Source: Acidobacteriota bacterium
Lineage (GTDB): Bacteria; Acidobacteriota; Terriglobia; Acidiferrales; UBA7541
Assembly (NCBI GenBank): GCA_021832085.1
Contig: JAKBLM010000039.1
Span: forward strand, 1 to 38,738
Length of the DNA: 38,738 nt
Direction: 5' to 3'
Shown here: positions 25,942-34,416 of the stretch, piece after piece
Position numbering within the stretch: the stretch's first letter is position 1
Layout of the letters: every line of letters begins with the position of its first letter
Translations under genes and position numbers: made by a program
Notes under the pieces: model-generated
The model's input: the letters and a program-made list of their open reading frames with translations, nothing else
What the model was told of the DNA's origin: nothing
Databases searched by the model: none

Positions 25942-26166
25942 ACATGAAGCAAGAAGCAAAAAAGGGTTGAAGCACGGAAGCACCTCACGCGGCCGCCCGG
26001 TGGGCGTCGCGTCTAGCAGGACGAACCATCCGTCCGACTACCAGGCCTAAAAACCCGGTAGGGCATTCAGTGAATTTTAGCCGCACGTGCGCGCGGATTA
26101 TTTTCCCGCGGATTTTGCGTTTGCCGTCGCGGGTTTTACGAACCGCATTTTCCCTGGGGTTTGAAA
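25942..26166 (+). other. Region right of the iterons
   Basis: It begins with an A-rich stretch (25942-25972) that could be the unwinding element of the origin. A CGCACGTGCG dyad is near 26082-26091, followed by two GCGGATT repeats. The frame that crosses it is a translation of the iterons and shows no protein character. Confidence 0.45.
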
Positions 26167-26361
26167 ATGAACGTAGGAAACGAGCGTCGTTGGTTGGACC
26201 TACAGGCCGCGGCTGAGTACACGTCACTCCCGGTGAAGGCGCTCCGTGCAGCGATCATGCGCGGAGAGTTGCCCTTCAGCCGGCCGCGCACCAAGCGCAT
26301 GATCCTCGACCGGCGCGATATCGACGCCTGGCTGCTCGGCGAAAAACAGCGTTTCGACTGA
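26167..26361 (+). CDS. Excisionase-like HTH protein 1
   Basis: 64-aa DNA-binding protein of the MerR-like/excisionase type: RRWLDLQAAAEYTSLPVKAL (about residues 7-26) is the winged-helix entry, and ILDRRDIDAWL is the usual terminal motif of the HTH_17 group. The ATG at 26167 is used, with GGGG 9-12 bases upstream; a TTG two codons earlier is also possible. It stands alone between the origin region and the unknown gene. Directly after its stop is a GGGACA repeat pair (26362-26379) resembling those at the element ends. Such proteins act as Xis, AlpA-like activators or recombination directionality factors; which one applies here cannot be told. Confidence 0.65.
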   Translation: MNVGNERRWLDLQAAAEYTSLPVKALRAAIMRGELPFSRPRTKRMILDRRDIDAWLLGEKQRFD

Positions 26362-26379
26362 GGGACAGTTTTAGGGACA
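26362..26379 (+). repeat. Internal paired GGGACA repeat
   Basis: GGGACAGTTTTAGGGACA: two GGGACA copies with a 12-base period, immediately after the excisionase-like gene. Orientation is the same as in the two terminal pairs. It may be a further binding site for the same protein. Confidence 0.45.
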
Positions 26380-26434
26380 GCGAAATGCGGCATTACTAAC
26401 GTGCTTGCTCTCAGTGAGATTGGAGACGTCAGAA

Positions 26435-26845
26435 GTGACGCACAAAACTCTTAATCCTGTGCAACGCCGCCTTTCACCCCGTGGCCGGCGCGCCTGCGGC
26501 GAATCCGGCGCGGCAAACCTGCGGGCCTGGCGCGAGCGCCAGCGGGCGGGCATTACCGCCGAGGTCGAACAGTTCAGGGCTGCCCTTCTGGCCGAACTGG
26601 GGACGCGCTGCGGTGCCCGCGAACGCGCGATGGTCGAAGCCGCGGCTATCACCTATGCGGCCCTTTGTCGGGCGCGCGTAAAGCTCTACAAAGCGCGGGA
26701 ATCGGCACTCCCGGCGCTGCTTGACCGCATCCCAAGGCTGAGCGGCAACCTGCTTAGGTTGCTGAAATCATTGGGCTTGCGCGATACGCGGCGCCCGCGA
26801 ACGCTGGCTGATGCGTTTGACGGGAAAGTTGGCCCCAACGGCTAG
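26435..26845 (+). CDS. Unknown helical protein before the terminase
   Basis: No family recognised. The 136-aa product is basic and probably mostly helical (NLRAWRERQRAGITAEVEQF, RERAMVEAAAITYAALCRAR, LPALLDRIPRLSGNLLRLLK). It stands directly upstream of the terminase large subunit (71-base gap), the position where a small terminase subunit is usually found; its length also fits. No clear N-terminal HTH of the TerS type is visible, so that is only a positional guess. The GTG at 26435 has GGAGA upstream. Earlier TTG and GTG codons in frame (26405, 26414) are alternatives. Confidence 0.5.
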   Translation: MTHKTLNPVQRRLSPRGRRACGESGAANLRAWRERQRAGITAEVEQFRAALLAELGTRCGARERAMVEAAAITYAALCRARVKLYKARESALPALLDRIPRLSGNLLRLLKSLGLRDTRRPRTLADAFDGKVGPNG

Positions 26846-26916
26846 ATCCACACGCGAAATTGGCCGATTTCGGCCCGAAAGTTGTCTGAATCCGGCAGTT
26901 CTGAAGGGAATCACCG

Positions 26917-28425
26917 TTGAACTTCTCCGATATCGTCGCGTTCGCGCGGTGGTTGTGGCGCGATGCACTCTCGCCGGCCCAGGCGTGCCTACTGAAGGCT
27001 GCCTACGGTCTTCCGCTGGACCGCGCCGAGCGTGCGGTGTGGCGCCGCTACACGGGCCGCAGCGCCTTCGGGCGTTACCACCAGCACCGCCCGGACACGG
27101 TGGTCGCGATTCTAGGGCGCCAGAGCGGGAAATCGAGCCGCATCGGCGCCACCATTGCGCTTTACGAGGCGTTGGTTGTTCCGCACGACATCCCCGCCGG
27201 CGAGCGCCTGGCCGTGCTGATGTTCGCGCCCGTGATTCGGCAATCCACGTTCGCACTCACCGCCGAGAAACTGCGCGGCGCGCCGGAACTCGCGCAGATG
27301 GTCGAGACCGACGTTTCGAGCGCCGGCGAGATTCGCTTGGTGAACGGCATCGATCTCGTCACGTTCAGCTCGAATCCTGCGCACGCCCGCGGTCGCACCG
27401 CCATTCTCGCCATTGTCGACGAGGCGGCCTTCCTGCACAGCGATCGCGAATTTGACTGCAACCTGCCGGAACTGCTCGAGAGTGTCCGGCCCTCACTGCT
27501 GGTGCGGCACGGCCGGCTGGTGCTCCTGAGCAGCCCGGGAGACAAGTCCGGACCAATCTACGAGGCATGGCAGAATCGCGCGGAAGACCCCGACACGCTG
27601 GTCTGGCGCGCACCGTCCGCCGAGATGAACCCGGGCATCGACGCGAAGCTTCTCGAACGCGAGCGAAAGCGTGGCGCGAGTTACTTCGCCCGGGAATGGG
27701 AAGCGGAATTCGTCGACGCTCGCAACCCGTTCCTACCGCCGGAATCGATCGACGCCGCCATCCTGCCGCGCACCGTGCAGCTCGCCCCGGCGCAATCGGA
27801 CTCTGCCGTCTTCGCAGGCATCGACCTGGCAGACAAGCGCGATGACTGCGCACTTGCGATCTCGGCCATTCGCACGGTCGAGGGCCGCCGCAAGGTCGTT
27901 GTGCTCTTCGTGAAGGCATGGAAGCCCGGGCCGCGCGGGCACGTCGTGCCGGACGTCCTCGAACAGATGGGCGAGATTTGCCGCGCCTACCGGGTCGGCC
28001 TGGCGCGCGGCGACCAAAAATCGATGTCGACGGCCGAACACATCCTCGGCCGCTTCGGCATCCGGTTCGAGCGCGTCATTACGGACGGGCGCGGCAGCGA
28101 GCCGATGTACAGGTGCTTCTTAGGCCTACTGAATAACAGCGACATCGCGTTGCTCGACCATCCGGAGCTGCTCGCCCAGCTCCGCCGGCTGGAAGAGCAC
28201 ACCGGCGACGGCGGGCGTTTCCGAGTCGCCGGCCGGCGCAACAGTAAAGACGACTTGGCGGTCTCCGCGGTGCTTGCCGTTTCGATGGCCGCCGACGCGC
28301 TGGCGCAACCCGAATTGAATATCACCGTGCTCGACCTCGACCACCCCGGCGCTCAGGTCGGCTACGTGAAGCACGACGGAACGATCGTGGGCGACGGCCC
28401 GGAACGCTGGTGGCACTCAATTTGA
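26917..28425 (+). CDS. terL: Phage terminase large subunit
   Basis: 502-aa DNA-packaging motor. The ATPase domain has the Walker A motif GRQSGKSS (67-74), the Walker B motif ILAIVDEA (163-170) with catalytic Glu169, and a coupling motif LLSSPGDKSG (204-212). The C-terminal RNase-H-like nuclease begins at FAGIDLADKRDD (first metal Asp at about 303) and ends near RNSKDDLAVSAVLAV. All catalytic motifs look intact. The TTG start at 26917 has GAAGGGA 8 bases upstream. TerL docks on a portal vertex, yet no portal gene follows: a 553-base gap separates it from the capsid gene. The element either borrows a portal or has lost it. Confidence 0.9.
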   Translation: MNFSDIVAFARWLWRDALSPAQACLLKAAYGLPLDRAERAVWRRYTGRSAFGRYHQHRPDTVVAILGRQSGKSSRIGATIALYEALVVPHDIPAGERLAVLMFAPVIRQSTFALTAEKLRGAPELAQMVETDVSSAGEIRLVNGIDLVTFSSNPAHARGRTAILAIVDEAAFLHSDREFDCNLPELLESVRPSLLVRHGRLVLLSSPGDKSGPIYEAWQNRAEDPDTLVWRAPSAEMNPGIDAKLLERERKRGASYFAREWEAEFVDARNPFLPPESIDAAILPRTVQLAPAQSDSAVFAGIDLADKRDDCALAISAIRTVEGRRKVVVLFVKAWKPGPRGHVVPDVLEQMGEICRAYRVGLARGDQKSMSTAEHILGRFGIRFERVITDGRGSEPMYRCFLGLLNNSDIALLDHPELLAQLRRLEEHTGDGGRFRVAGRRNSKDDLAVSAVLAVSMAADALAQPELNITVLDLDHPGAQVGYVKHDGTIVGDGPERWWHSI

Positions 28426-28978
28426 TGGTCTCCGGCAGTCCGGCGGCGTGGGGCCGGAGGCGGTGTGGACAGCACCGCGACTTCCCCCGCCGCCACAAAG
28501 CGCGCCGTCGGACCGCGGCGGCGCGCCGGTGCCTTCCATCACCGAACCAACCGCGGTCTGCGCCAGCGGGCGAGGCTCGTCCATCTCCTCGCCCGCCGGC
28601 GAATTGATTTTTTGATCTTCGGCAACGGCGGAACAAACGGCGCTGAAGCGGGTTGTCCGTCTCCCGTCCCAACCGTCCGCCAATCTCGACGCCAGGCGCG
28701 ATGTCGGCGCGTCGAGCGCGCTACCCATGCGCGTCCTTAGCCGCCATCGCTGGCGCGTTGCGCCGCCGGCCGCCCACCGGCGGCGCCGCGCCTGACGTAT
28801 TCGCAATCCTACTTTTCGGGATGGTGGGAACCCAAAGCAAAAACTCACCCCGGACTGATGCTCCGGATCCAACGGCATCCGGCTAGCGCGCCGAACCGCG
28901 CCCGGCCCCAGGGGCAGTAGACATGAAGGCAATGACGGCCGTCATAGGCGGCCCAACCTGTTTCCGAGGGTTCCCCCG
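28426..28978 (+). other. Gap where portal and protease genes are expected
   Basis: Large gap between terminase and capsid genes. No frame looks like a portal or protease. The most protein-like stretch is a 55-codon Pro/Ser-rich frame at 28448-28615 (GTG start, no ribosome site), which I do not accept as a gene. A perfect 10-bp GC stem with a 7-base loop lies at 28760-28786 without a T tract. The region could hold a packaging site or be a deletion scar. Confidence 0.5.
28760..28786 (+). other. GC-rich hairpin in the terminase-capsid gap
   Basis: GCGCCGCCGG (28760-28769), 7 bases, CCGGCGGCGC (28777-28786): a perfect 10-bp stem. There is no T run. It might be an RNA stop or a DNA structure used in packaging. 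Confidence 0.35.
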
Positions 28979-30136
28979 ATGCAGTTTTCAACGGAAATGA
29001 TGAATGCCTTGGTCGACGTGCTCACCAAGGACTACGGTATCGCCAGCATCAGTGCAATGGACAGGGCGATGTCGGACTTAGTGAAACGCTCCGGCGAACG
29101 GACGGCCAGCGGCCGCCGCACGCCGGAAATCTCGAAAATGATTCGCGCTATGGTTGCCCAACTCGGCCGCACGATTAACGAGCAGACCCGGGACGAGGAC
29201 ATCGCCTACGTCCGCGCGCTCACGACCGGCTCGACTCCGGGCAGCTACCTGGTGCCGACGATCCAAGCCAACGAAATCATCGCCATGTTGTCGATCGGCG
29301 GCGTCGCTCGCGCCTCTGGCGTTCGCGTTTGGCCGATGCCGGATTCAGAAAAACTGACCGTCCCGGCGTCGCTCGCGTCTCCGACATGGGAATTTTTGGC
29401 CCAAAACGCTCCCCAGACTCCATCCGACCCGAATCTGGGCCAACTTTCCTTCACATTGAAGGAGCGTCGCTCGCTAGTCGCGGTCCCGAACGAATTGCTT
29501 CGGGTCAGCGTCCCGGGCATCGATTCCTTGTTGACCGAACTGCTCGGTCTCGCCGCGGCCGAGCACGAGGACAGCGTCTTTTTCGCGTCCTCGACAACGA
29601 GCGGTGACCCCGGCGCATTGATGGCGGCTTCCGGCATCACCACGCTGATGGTCGGCGACTCCGCCGACGGCGGCGACTTGGCCTTTACGGACATTTTGGC
29701 CGTCCTGGCGAAAGCCTACGCGGTCAAGGCCCGTGGTCCGTTCGCCTGGTACGGCAGTCCGCGCACCATCTTCCAGCGGTTGTACGGTTTGGTCGACGAC
29801 AGCAAGCGGCCAATCTTTATTCCCGCCTTCAGCGGCCTCGCGGAACCGAAGTTTCCGGGCGCGACGGTTGCCCCGGTGGGCGTGCTGTTCGGGCATCCGG
29901 TCTATTGCACCCCGGCCATCGCCGAAAACGAAAGCAACGGTAGCGGCACAAACCAGTCGCACTTGATTTTCACGAACCCGAGTTACGCGCACATCGCCCA
30001 AGACGGCAACATTGAAATGGCGATTTCGACCGAGCGCTATTTCGAAAACAACCAAACGGCGATCCGAGCGGTGCAGCACGAGGATTTCGGCTACGCACCG
30101 GCGGCGGGCATCATCGTGCTCGAAGGCATCAACTAA
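28979..30136 (+). CDS. HK97-fold major capsid protein
   Basis: 385-aa capsid subunit. Residues about 1-85 are helical and charged, like the delta/scaffold region of HK97-type coats. The fold proper begins at TTGSTPGSYLVPTIQANEII (about 82-101), the standard entry of the family. Later blocks include SFTLKERRSLVAVPNELLRV, LLTELLGLAAAEHEDSVFF and GVLFGHPVYCTPAIAENE, which match the E-loop/P-domain order, and the end AISTERYFENNQTAIRAVQHEDFG is typical. The ATG at 28979 has GAGGG about 9 bases upstream. HK97-type coats are usually matured by a prohead protease; none is encoded here, so the N-terminal region may act as a built-in scaffold or be removed by a helper protease. Confidence 0.85.
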   Translation: MQFSTEMMNALVDVLTKDYGIASISAMDRAMSDLVKRSGERTASGRRTPEISKMIRAMVAQLGRTINEQTRDEDIAYVRALTTGSTPGSYLVPTIQANEIIAMLSIGGVARASGVRVWPMPDSEKLTVPASLASPTWEFLAQNAPQTPSDPNLGQLSFTLKERRSLVAVPNELLRVSVPGIDSLLTELLGLAAAEHEDSVFFASSTTSGDPGALMAASGITTLMVGDSADGGDLAFTDILAVLAKAYAVKARGPFAWYGSPRTIFQRLYGLVDDSKRPIFIPAFSGLAEPKFPGATVAPVGVLFGHPVYCTPAIAENESNGSGTNQSHLIFTNPSYAHIAQDGNIEMAISTERYFENNQTAIRAVQHEDFGYAPAAGIIVLEGIN

Positions 30137-30156
30137 ACCACCACATTCAACCGGCT

Positions 30157-30180
30157 CGGGCGGTCACGCGTGGCCGCCCG
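30157..30180 (+). other. Hairpin after the capsid gene
   Basis: A 10-bp stem with one G-U pair (CGGGCGGTCA with TGGCCGCCCG) and a CGCG loop, 20 bases after the capsid stop. No T tract follows. It may limit read-through so that the capsid is made in excess over downstream proteins. Confidence 0.45.
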
Positions 30181-30209
30181 GCCACCAATTCCCATCGGGA
30201 GCGCATTCA

Positions 30210-30410
30210 GTGAAAGAGATCCAAGCTATCCGCTACGCTCCGGCGCCGCCCGGTTGCGCGGTGATCGTCTTTAACGACGGAACGACCCGCGTGGTTCCGT
30301 CCGAGGAAGCGCGCGAAGAATTCATGCGGCAGGACGCGGCGCGGCGTGCGCGTTTGCGGCGAGCGGGGCCGGCGCTAGAGAAATTGCTAGACAATCTGAT
30401 TACGAGGTAG
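30210..30410 (+). CDS. Small protein between capsid and tape measure
   Basis: 66-aa protein not assigned to a family. The N-terminal half reads as a small beta sheet (IQAIRYAPAPPGCAVIVFND then GTTRVVPSEEAREEFM), and the C-terminal half is a basic helix (RRARLRRAGPALEKLLDNLI). The GTG at 30210 has GGGAG about 9 bases upstream. The stop is 4 bases from the tape-measure start, so the two are probably cotranslated. In a normal phage this position is taken by head-tail connector and tail tube genes, but the size and sequence do not support calling it either of these. Confidence 0.55.
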   Translation: MKEIQAIRYAPAPPGCAVIVFNDGTTRVVPSEEAREEFMRQDAARRARLRRAGPALEKLLDNLITR

Positions 30411-30414
30411 CCCT

Positions 30415-33400
30415 GTGCCCGCGACCAACGAAAACGCCGATTTGCTTGTCCGGTTGGGCTACGACCCCACCGATTTGCACGCCGGGTTACAGCAGGCGAC
30501 GCAGGACGTCCAGAATTACAAGGCCCAGGCGACCTTGCTGTCCACCGAACTGAAGGCGACAAAGACCAGGCTGCAGACCGAGTACACCGCAGAATTTTTG
30601 CGCCAGACCCAGCAGCGCATCAACGGGTTGTTGCACGAGTACAGCCAAACGACCGGCGCGATGGGCCACGCGGACGCGGCGCGCAAGGCCGAACTGGCCG
30701 CGCAGGCGCGCGACATTCGCACGCAGATTGCAGACCAGCGGCAGGTGCTCACCAGCTACCAGACGCAAATTCAGCGGGTGCGCCAACTGACGGTCGCCCA
30801 AACCGAGATGGCGAACAAGGCGAGGCAGGCCAGCGCGGCCGCGGGCCTCTTCAACCTCGCCGGCGGCGCGGGCGGGGTATCTGCGCGCACCAACTCGGCT
30901 ATCGGCCAACTCATCGAGCAGTTCCGGTTGCGTGTCGGCCAGAACATTCCGGGCGTCGGCTACTTGCGCGGCTTCGTTCCGGTCGGCCAAGACCTTGAAG
31001 CCGTGGGTGCGAAGGTCAACTCGGCGTTGGGCGGGATGGCGCTGCCGATCCTCGGGATTACCGCCGCCTTTGCTGGACTCAGCTTTGCCGTTGGCGAAAC
31101 TGTGCGCCACATGATGTCATTTGCGGAAAGCGTCGCCAACACTTCGGCGGCCACCGGCCTCGGGTTCGGACCGGTGCAACAGTTCAATGAACTGGCGAAG
31201 ATTTTGGACCTCGACGCCCAGACACTAAGCATGGCGTTCGCTCGCATCCAAAGCCAGATTGGCGAATTCCTCACAACCGGCTCGCTCTCCGGTTCGGGCG
31301 GCTCACAGTTTTTGCTCAAGGTTCTTGCTCAACTCAACGTCAGCCTGCGCGACACGGCGGGCAACGTGCGGCCGGTAATTGACGTTTTGTCCGACTTCTA
31401 CGACGCCTTGCAGAAAATCCCCGACCAAAACGAACGCACCGCGCTGACGCTCGAAGCGTTCGGCACGCGCGGCCGTATCATCGCCCAGGTGTTCGGAGAG
31501 GCACAGCGTTCCGGCGAAAGTTTTCGAGAAGTTATGGACCGCGTGGCCAAGGTTGCGCTGCCCGATGACCAGATCAACAGCCTACTACGCGAGAAAACCG
31601 CCTGGGACAATCTGGTGATTGCCGTCGATGCGGCGATCAAAAAAGTCGAATCGTTCATCGCCATCCGCATGCTTGGCTTCGGCCCGTCGAAGTCTTCGAT
31701 GCCCGAGCCAAGCTACCTCAGCACTCTTTTCGCCTTCAACCCGGCCGCGAGCTACGCGGCACAAGAGCAGGCGTGGGCCAATCAGATGGTGTCGGGCTTG
31801 CCGCTCAGCCCCGGCACCGGCTTCGACGCCTCGGCCGCGATTGCGGCTCTCCAAGCGCAGCGGAAAAAGGCGAACCAGATGCTGGCGCAGTTCCAGGCTG
31901 GCGGCCCGTTGCAGTACGAACTAAAGCAGAAAGAATCCGAGTTGTCGGCCGCCGCCAACACCGGCGACACCGAGCGGCTTCAGATTCTCATGTCGCAAAT
32001 CGACGCGCTGAAGCAGCAGATCAAGAACCAGCAGGAAAGCGTCCGGCTCATCGAGCAGGCCAACAAGGCGCTCGACGCGGCGCTAGCGAAGTATCGCGAA
32101 ATGACTGCCGGCCTGCGCACCGGCCCCGGTGGTCCGTTCGGCACCGTTGCGCCCGATGTCGCCGCAGCGCTCAACAAGCGCATCAGTGAAGCGGTCCTAA
32201 AATCCGGCGTCAACGTGCCGCTCTCTTCCTTCGGCCTCTACGGCTTCACTGGCTTCCACGGTGCGCCGCCCGCCATGCTGCCGCCTTCCATTTCCGGGCC
32301 GCCTCCGGGCGGCAACGCGCTTTCCTCACTTCTGGCGCTGCTCGGTTCGCCCGAAGGGCCGCGGCCAGTGCCCGGGGCGCTGCCGCTCAGCCAGTTCCAG
32401 CAGCCGTTCACTGCTCTTCAGTCGCAGTTTTCCGTTGGCCTCATTGGCGCCGAAAAGTATATCGACTTGTTGAAGCAGGTCGAGACGCCGCTCGAGGCAG
32501 AGATTCGACTGCGCAGCCAAGCGGCCGACATGACCGACAAGCAGCGCCAAGACCTACAGAAAATGCTCGACCTGCTGCAGAAAATCAACGCGGCCGAGAA
32601 GGGCGCTTTCGCCGATACCGGCGTCGGCTCGCTGCTCGCGGGCTTCAAGGACATTGCCGATATCGTCGGCAAATTCTCCGCTGGCCTCAACAAGTCGCTT
32701 TCGGAGGGCCAGGCCAGCTTTGAAGTCATCAGCAGTTCTCTAAAGGCCCTGACCAAGGGAACCGGGGCGAAGTCGAACATTGACGCGATCGGCAAGGGCC
32801 TTGCCGAGGCGTTCGCCGGCAACTTCAAAGACTTGGGCGCCACCTCGGAAGTTCTGGGTAGCTTCGTCACCGGCATTGCTTCGATCATCACCGGCCCGGG
32901 CGGTGCGCTTGGCGCGCTCAACGGCGCGCTGACCGGTGCCGAAATGGGTTCGTTTCTCCCCGGCCCCGGCACTGCGATCGGCGCTGCCGTGGGCGGCATT
33001 GCCGGGATTTTCGGTTCCGGCAAAGCCAAGAAGCGCGCGCAAGACATCGCCAACAACATCGTTGAGGCGGCCAACAAAATCACCCAAGCGCTGAACCTGA
33101 GCGCGATCGACCTGAAAACCGCGATTGCGCAATTGCAGGCGCAACTGGCTGCCGCGAACCAGATCCACGGCAAGGGCACCAAGGAAATCAAGCAGCAAAC
33201 CGTCGATTCGCTCACCAGCCAGATCAACCAACTCGAAGCGCAGCAACAGCAAATCCTCGAGAGTTTCCGGCAAACGCTGGCGAATGCCGAGTTGCCTTCC
33301 GGCATGGATTCGCTCGCCCAGCAACTCGAACAAATCGCCAAGACGCTCAAGGACGCCGCCGGCGCGGGCGCCACCGCCGCCGAGCAGATCGACTATCTCA

Positions 33401-34044
33401 ACGCGGCGATGAAGAACCTGACACAATCCCTGGGCGATACCCTCACCGACGAAGAGCAGAACCTGCTGGGGTTGATGTCGCAGGACGCCGATATTCGCCA
33501 GCAACAGAAAGACCTGCTGGTGAACGAAGCGAGTCAAATCGCCTCGGTCACGGGCGGCCTGGGCGTCGGCCGCACCTGGACCCCAGCCGAGCAGGCGGCG
33601 CTGCAAATCAAGCAAATCAAACTGCAGGCCAACCAACAGTTGATTCAACTCCAAGACCAACAGAAACTGCTGGACGCCCAGATCGACGGTGAGGCCCAGT
33701 TGTACGGGCTTTCGATGCAGGATCTCGACGCCGCGAATGCCAAGGCACTGATTCTGCAGAAGCAACTCGACATCACGAAGCAAATCGCCGCGGAAACCGA
33801 TGCGACGATCAAGGCCGAGATGCAGTGGTACCAGGAACTGCTTTCCGGAAAGATTCCGAACCTGCCGGTCGGGGCGCTGCCGCCCGGGTTCTCCTGGCCG
33901 ACCGGCGGCGGCTCTAACTTCACCTTCGCCGACGGCGCAATTCAGATCAACGTGAACGGCGCGACCGACGCAAACCAACTCGCCTCGCAATTGAAACAGG
34001 CGATTCTCCAGACGCTGCGTCGGCAGCAGGTCGGGCTGCAGTAA
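30415..34044 (+). CDS. Phage tail tape-measure-like protein
   Basis: 1209-aa protein. The first 110 residues have the usual tape-measure opening (LLVRLGYDPTDLHAGLQQAT, then long charged coiled coil with ELKATKTRL and ARDIRTQIADQRQVL). Hydrophobic Gly/Ala segments occur near residues 205-225 (LPILGITAAFAGLSFAVGE) and 820-870 (ASIITGPGGALGAL, AIGAAVGGIAGIFGSG). Further Gln-rich coiled coils lie at about 900-1130. The end is a short beta part (NFTFADGAIQINVNG). Tape measures set tail length and assist DNA ejection, yet no tail tube, chaperone, baseplate or fibre gene is present. It is the largest gene and has no frameshift, so it is likely still used: possibly to make a tail of set length from helper subunits, or as an ejection or scaffold protein. 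Confidence 0.75.
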   Translation: MPATNENADLLVRLGYDPTDLHAGLQQATQDVQNYKAQATLLSTELKATKTRLQTEYTAEFLRQTQQRINGLLHEYSQTTGAMGHADAARKAELAAQARDIRTQIADQRQVLTSYQTQIQRVRQLTVAQTEMANKARQASAAAGLFNLAGGAGGVSARTNSAIGQLIEQFRLRVGQNIPGVGYLRGFVPVGQDLEAVGAKVNSALGGMALPILGITAAFAGLSFAVGETVRHMMSFAESVANTSAATGLGFGPVQQFNELAKILDLDAQTLSMAFARIQSQIGEFLTTGSLSGSGGSQFLLKVLAQLNVSLRDTAGNVRPVIDVLSDFYDALQKIPDQNERTALTLEAFGTRGRIIAQVFGEAQRSGESFREVMDRVAKVALPDDQINSLLREKTAWDNLVIAVDAAIKKVESFIAIRMLGFGPSKSSMPEPSYLSTLFAFNPAASYAAQEQAWANQMVSGLPLSPGTGFDASAAIAALQAQRKKANQMLAQFQAGGPLQYELKQKESELSAAANTGDTERLQILMSQIDALKQQIKNQQESVRLIEQANKALDAALAKYREMTAGLRTGPGGPFGTVAPDVAAALNKRISEAVLKSGVNVPLSSFGLYGFTGFHGAPPAMLPPSISGPPPGGNALSSLLALLGSPEGPRPVPGALPLSQFQQPFTALQSQFSVGLIGAEKYIDLLKQVETPLEAEIRLRSQAADMTDKQRQDLQKMLDLLQKINAAEKGAFADTGVGSLLAGFKDIADIVGKFSAGLNKSLSEGQASFEVISSSLKALTKGTGAKSNIDAIGKGLAEAFAGNFKDLGATSEVLGSFVTGIASIITGPGGALGALNGALTGAEMGSFLPGPGTAIGAAVGGIAGIFGSGKAKKRAQDIANNIVEAANKITQALNLSAIDLKTAIAQLQAQLAAANQIHGKGTKEIKQQTVDSLTSQINQLEAQQQQILESFRQTLANAELPSGMDSLAQQLEQIAKTLKDAAGAGATAAEQIDYLNAAMKNLTQSLGDTLTDEEQNLLGLMSQDADIRQQQKDLLVNEASQIASVTGGLGVGRTWTPAEQAALQIKQIKLQANQQLIQLQDQQKLLDAQIDGEAQLYGLSMQDLDAANAKALILQKQLDITKQIAAETDATIKAEMQWYQELLSGKIPNLPVGALPPGFSWPTGGGSNFTFADGAIQINVNGATDANQLASQLKQAILQTLRRQQVGLQ

Positions 34045-34059
34045 AAGCTGAGGTGGCAC

Positions 34060-34278
34060 TTGCGAGAAATTGGGAAAGTTCTGTTTTTTGACGAAGCCCG
34101 AGGCTTTGGCTTCATCCGGCCTGACGGCGACGGCCCGGATATTTTCGTGCATGCCACAGGCATTGTCGATGACGAGTTCCGCGTGCTGTACGCGGCCGAT
34201 GTTGTCGAATACGACGTTGAGGTAGGTCCGCGCGGCCCGCGCGCGGTAAACGTGGCGCGCGTTCAGGCAAAGGACTGA
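34060..34278 (+). CDS. Cold-shock-domain protein
   Basis: 72-aa single-domain nucleic-acid-binding protein. It has the RNP1-like motif ARGFGFIRPD (about residues 13-22) and RNP2-like DIFVHATGI (about 27-35), with the aromatic residues that stack on bases. The usual N-terminal GxVKWF pattern is altered to GKVLFFDE, so Trp is replaced by Phe. The TTG start at 34060 has GAGGTGG upstream. The gene begins 15 bases after the tape-measure stop and so belongs to the late transcript. Cold-shock proteins melt RNA structure or act as antiterminators (CspA/CspE); that would fit an operon with several internal hairpins. Its purpose in a phage-like element is unproven. Confidence 0.85.
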   Translation: MREIGKVLFFDEARGFGFIRPDGDGPDIFVHATGIVDDEFRVLYAADVVEYDVEVGPRGPRAVNVARVQAKD

Positions 34279-34377
34279 CCGGGGGCGCCAATTTCCGGTT
34301 TTCCTCGCCCGCGAGCTGCCGGGTCTGCGGCCCGGCGCAGCCAAGCCTCGCCCCTCCGGTCGGGCCGCATTTTTCCC

Positions 34378-34406
34378 TTGACACGCCTTCCCCGTTTTGA
34401 TAAAGT
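34378..34406 (+). promoter_or_regulatory. Near-consensus promoter for xis-int
   Basis: TTGACA (34378-34383), 17-base spacer, TAAAGT (34401-34406). Transcription would start at about 34413, only some 4 bases before the ATG at 34417, so the first gene would have an almost leaderless mRNA. Confidence 0.6.
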
Positions 34407-34416
34407 CATAGTCGAA

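Noticed and set aside
25856..26050. Small plus-strand frame starting in the iterons
   Set aside because: Its residues are the iteron sequence read in another frame; no ribosome site or family pattern.
28448..28615. 55-codon Pro/Ser-rich frame after terL
   Set aside because: GC-biased third positions look slightly coding, but there is no ribosome site and no family; kept only as a note in the gap entry.
28417..28932. Minus-strand and plus-strand frames in the terminase-capsid gap
   Set aside because: Arg/Pro-rich compositions typical of GC-rich shadow frames; none resembles portal or protease.
32740..34344. Long minus-strand frame opposite the tape-measure gene
   Set aside because: It mirrors a coiled-coil gene with strong codon bias on the plus strand; it has no domain and crosses three plus-strand features.
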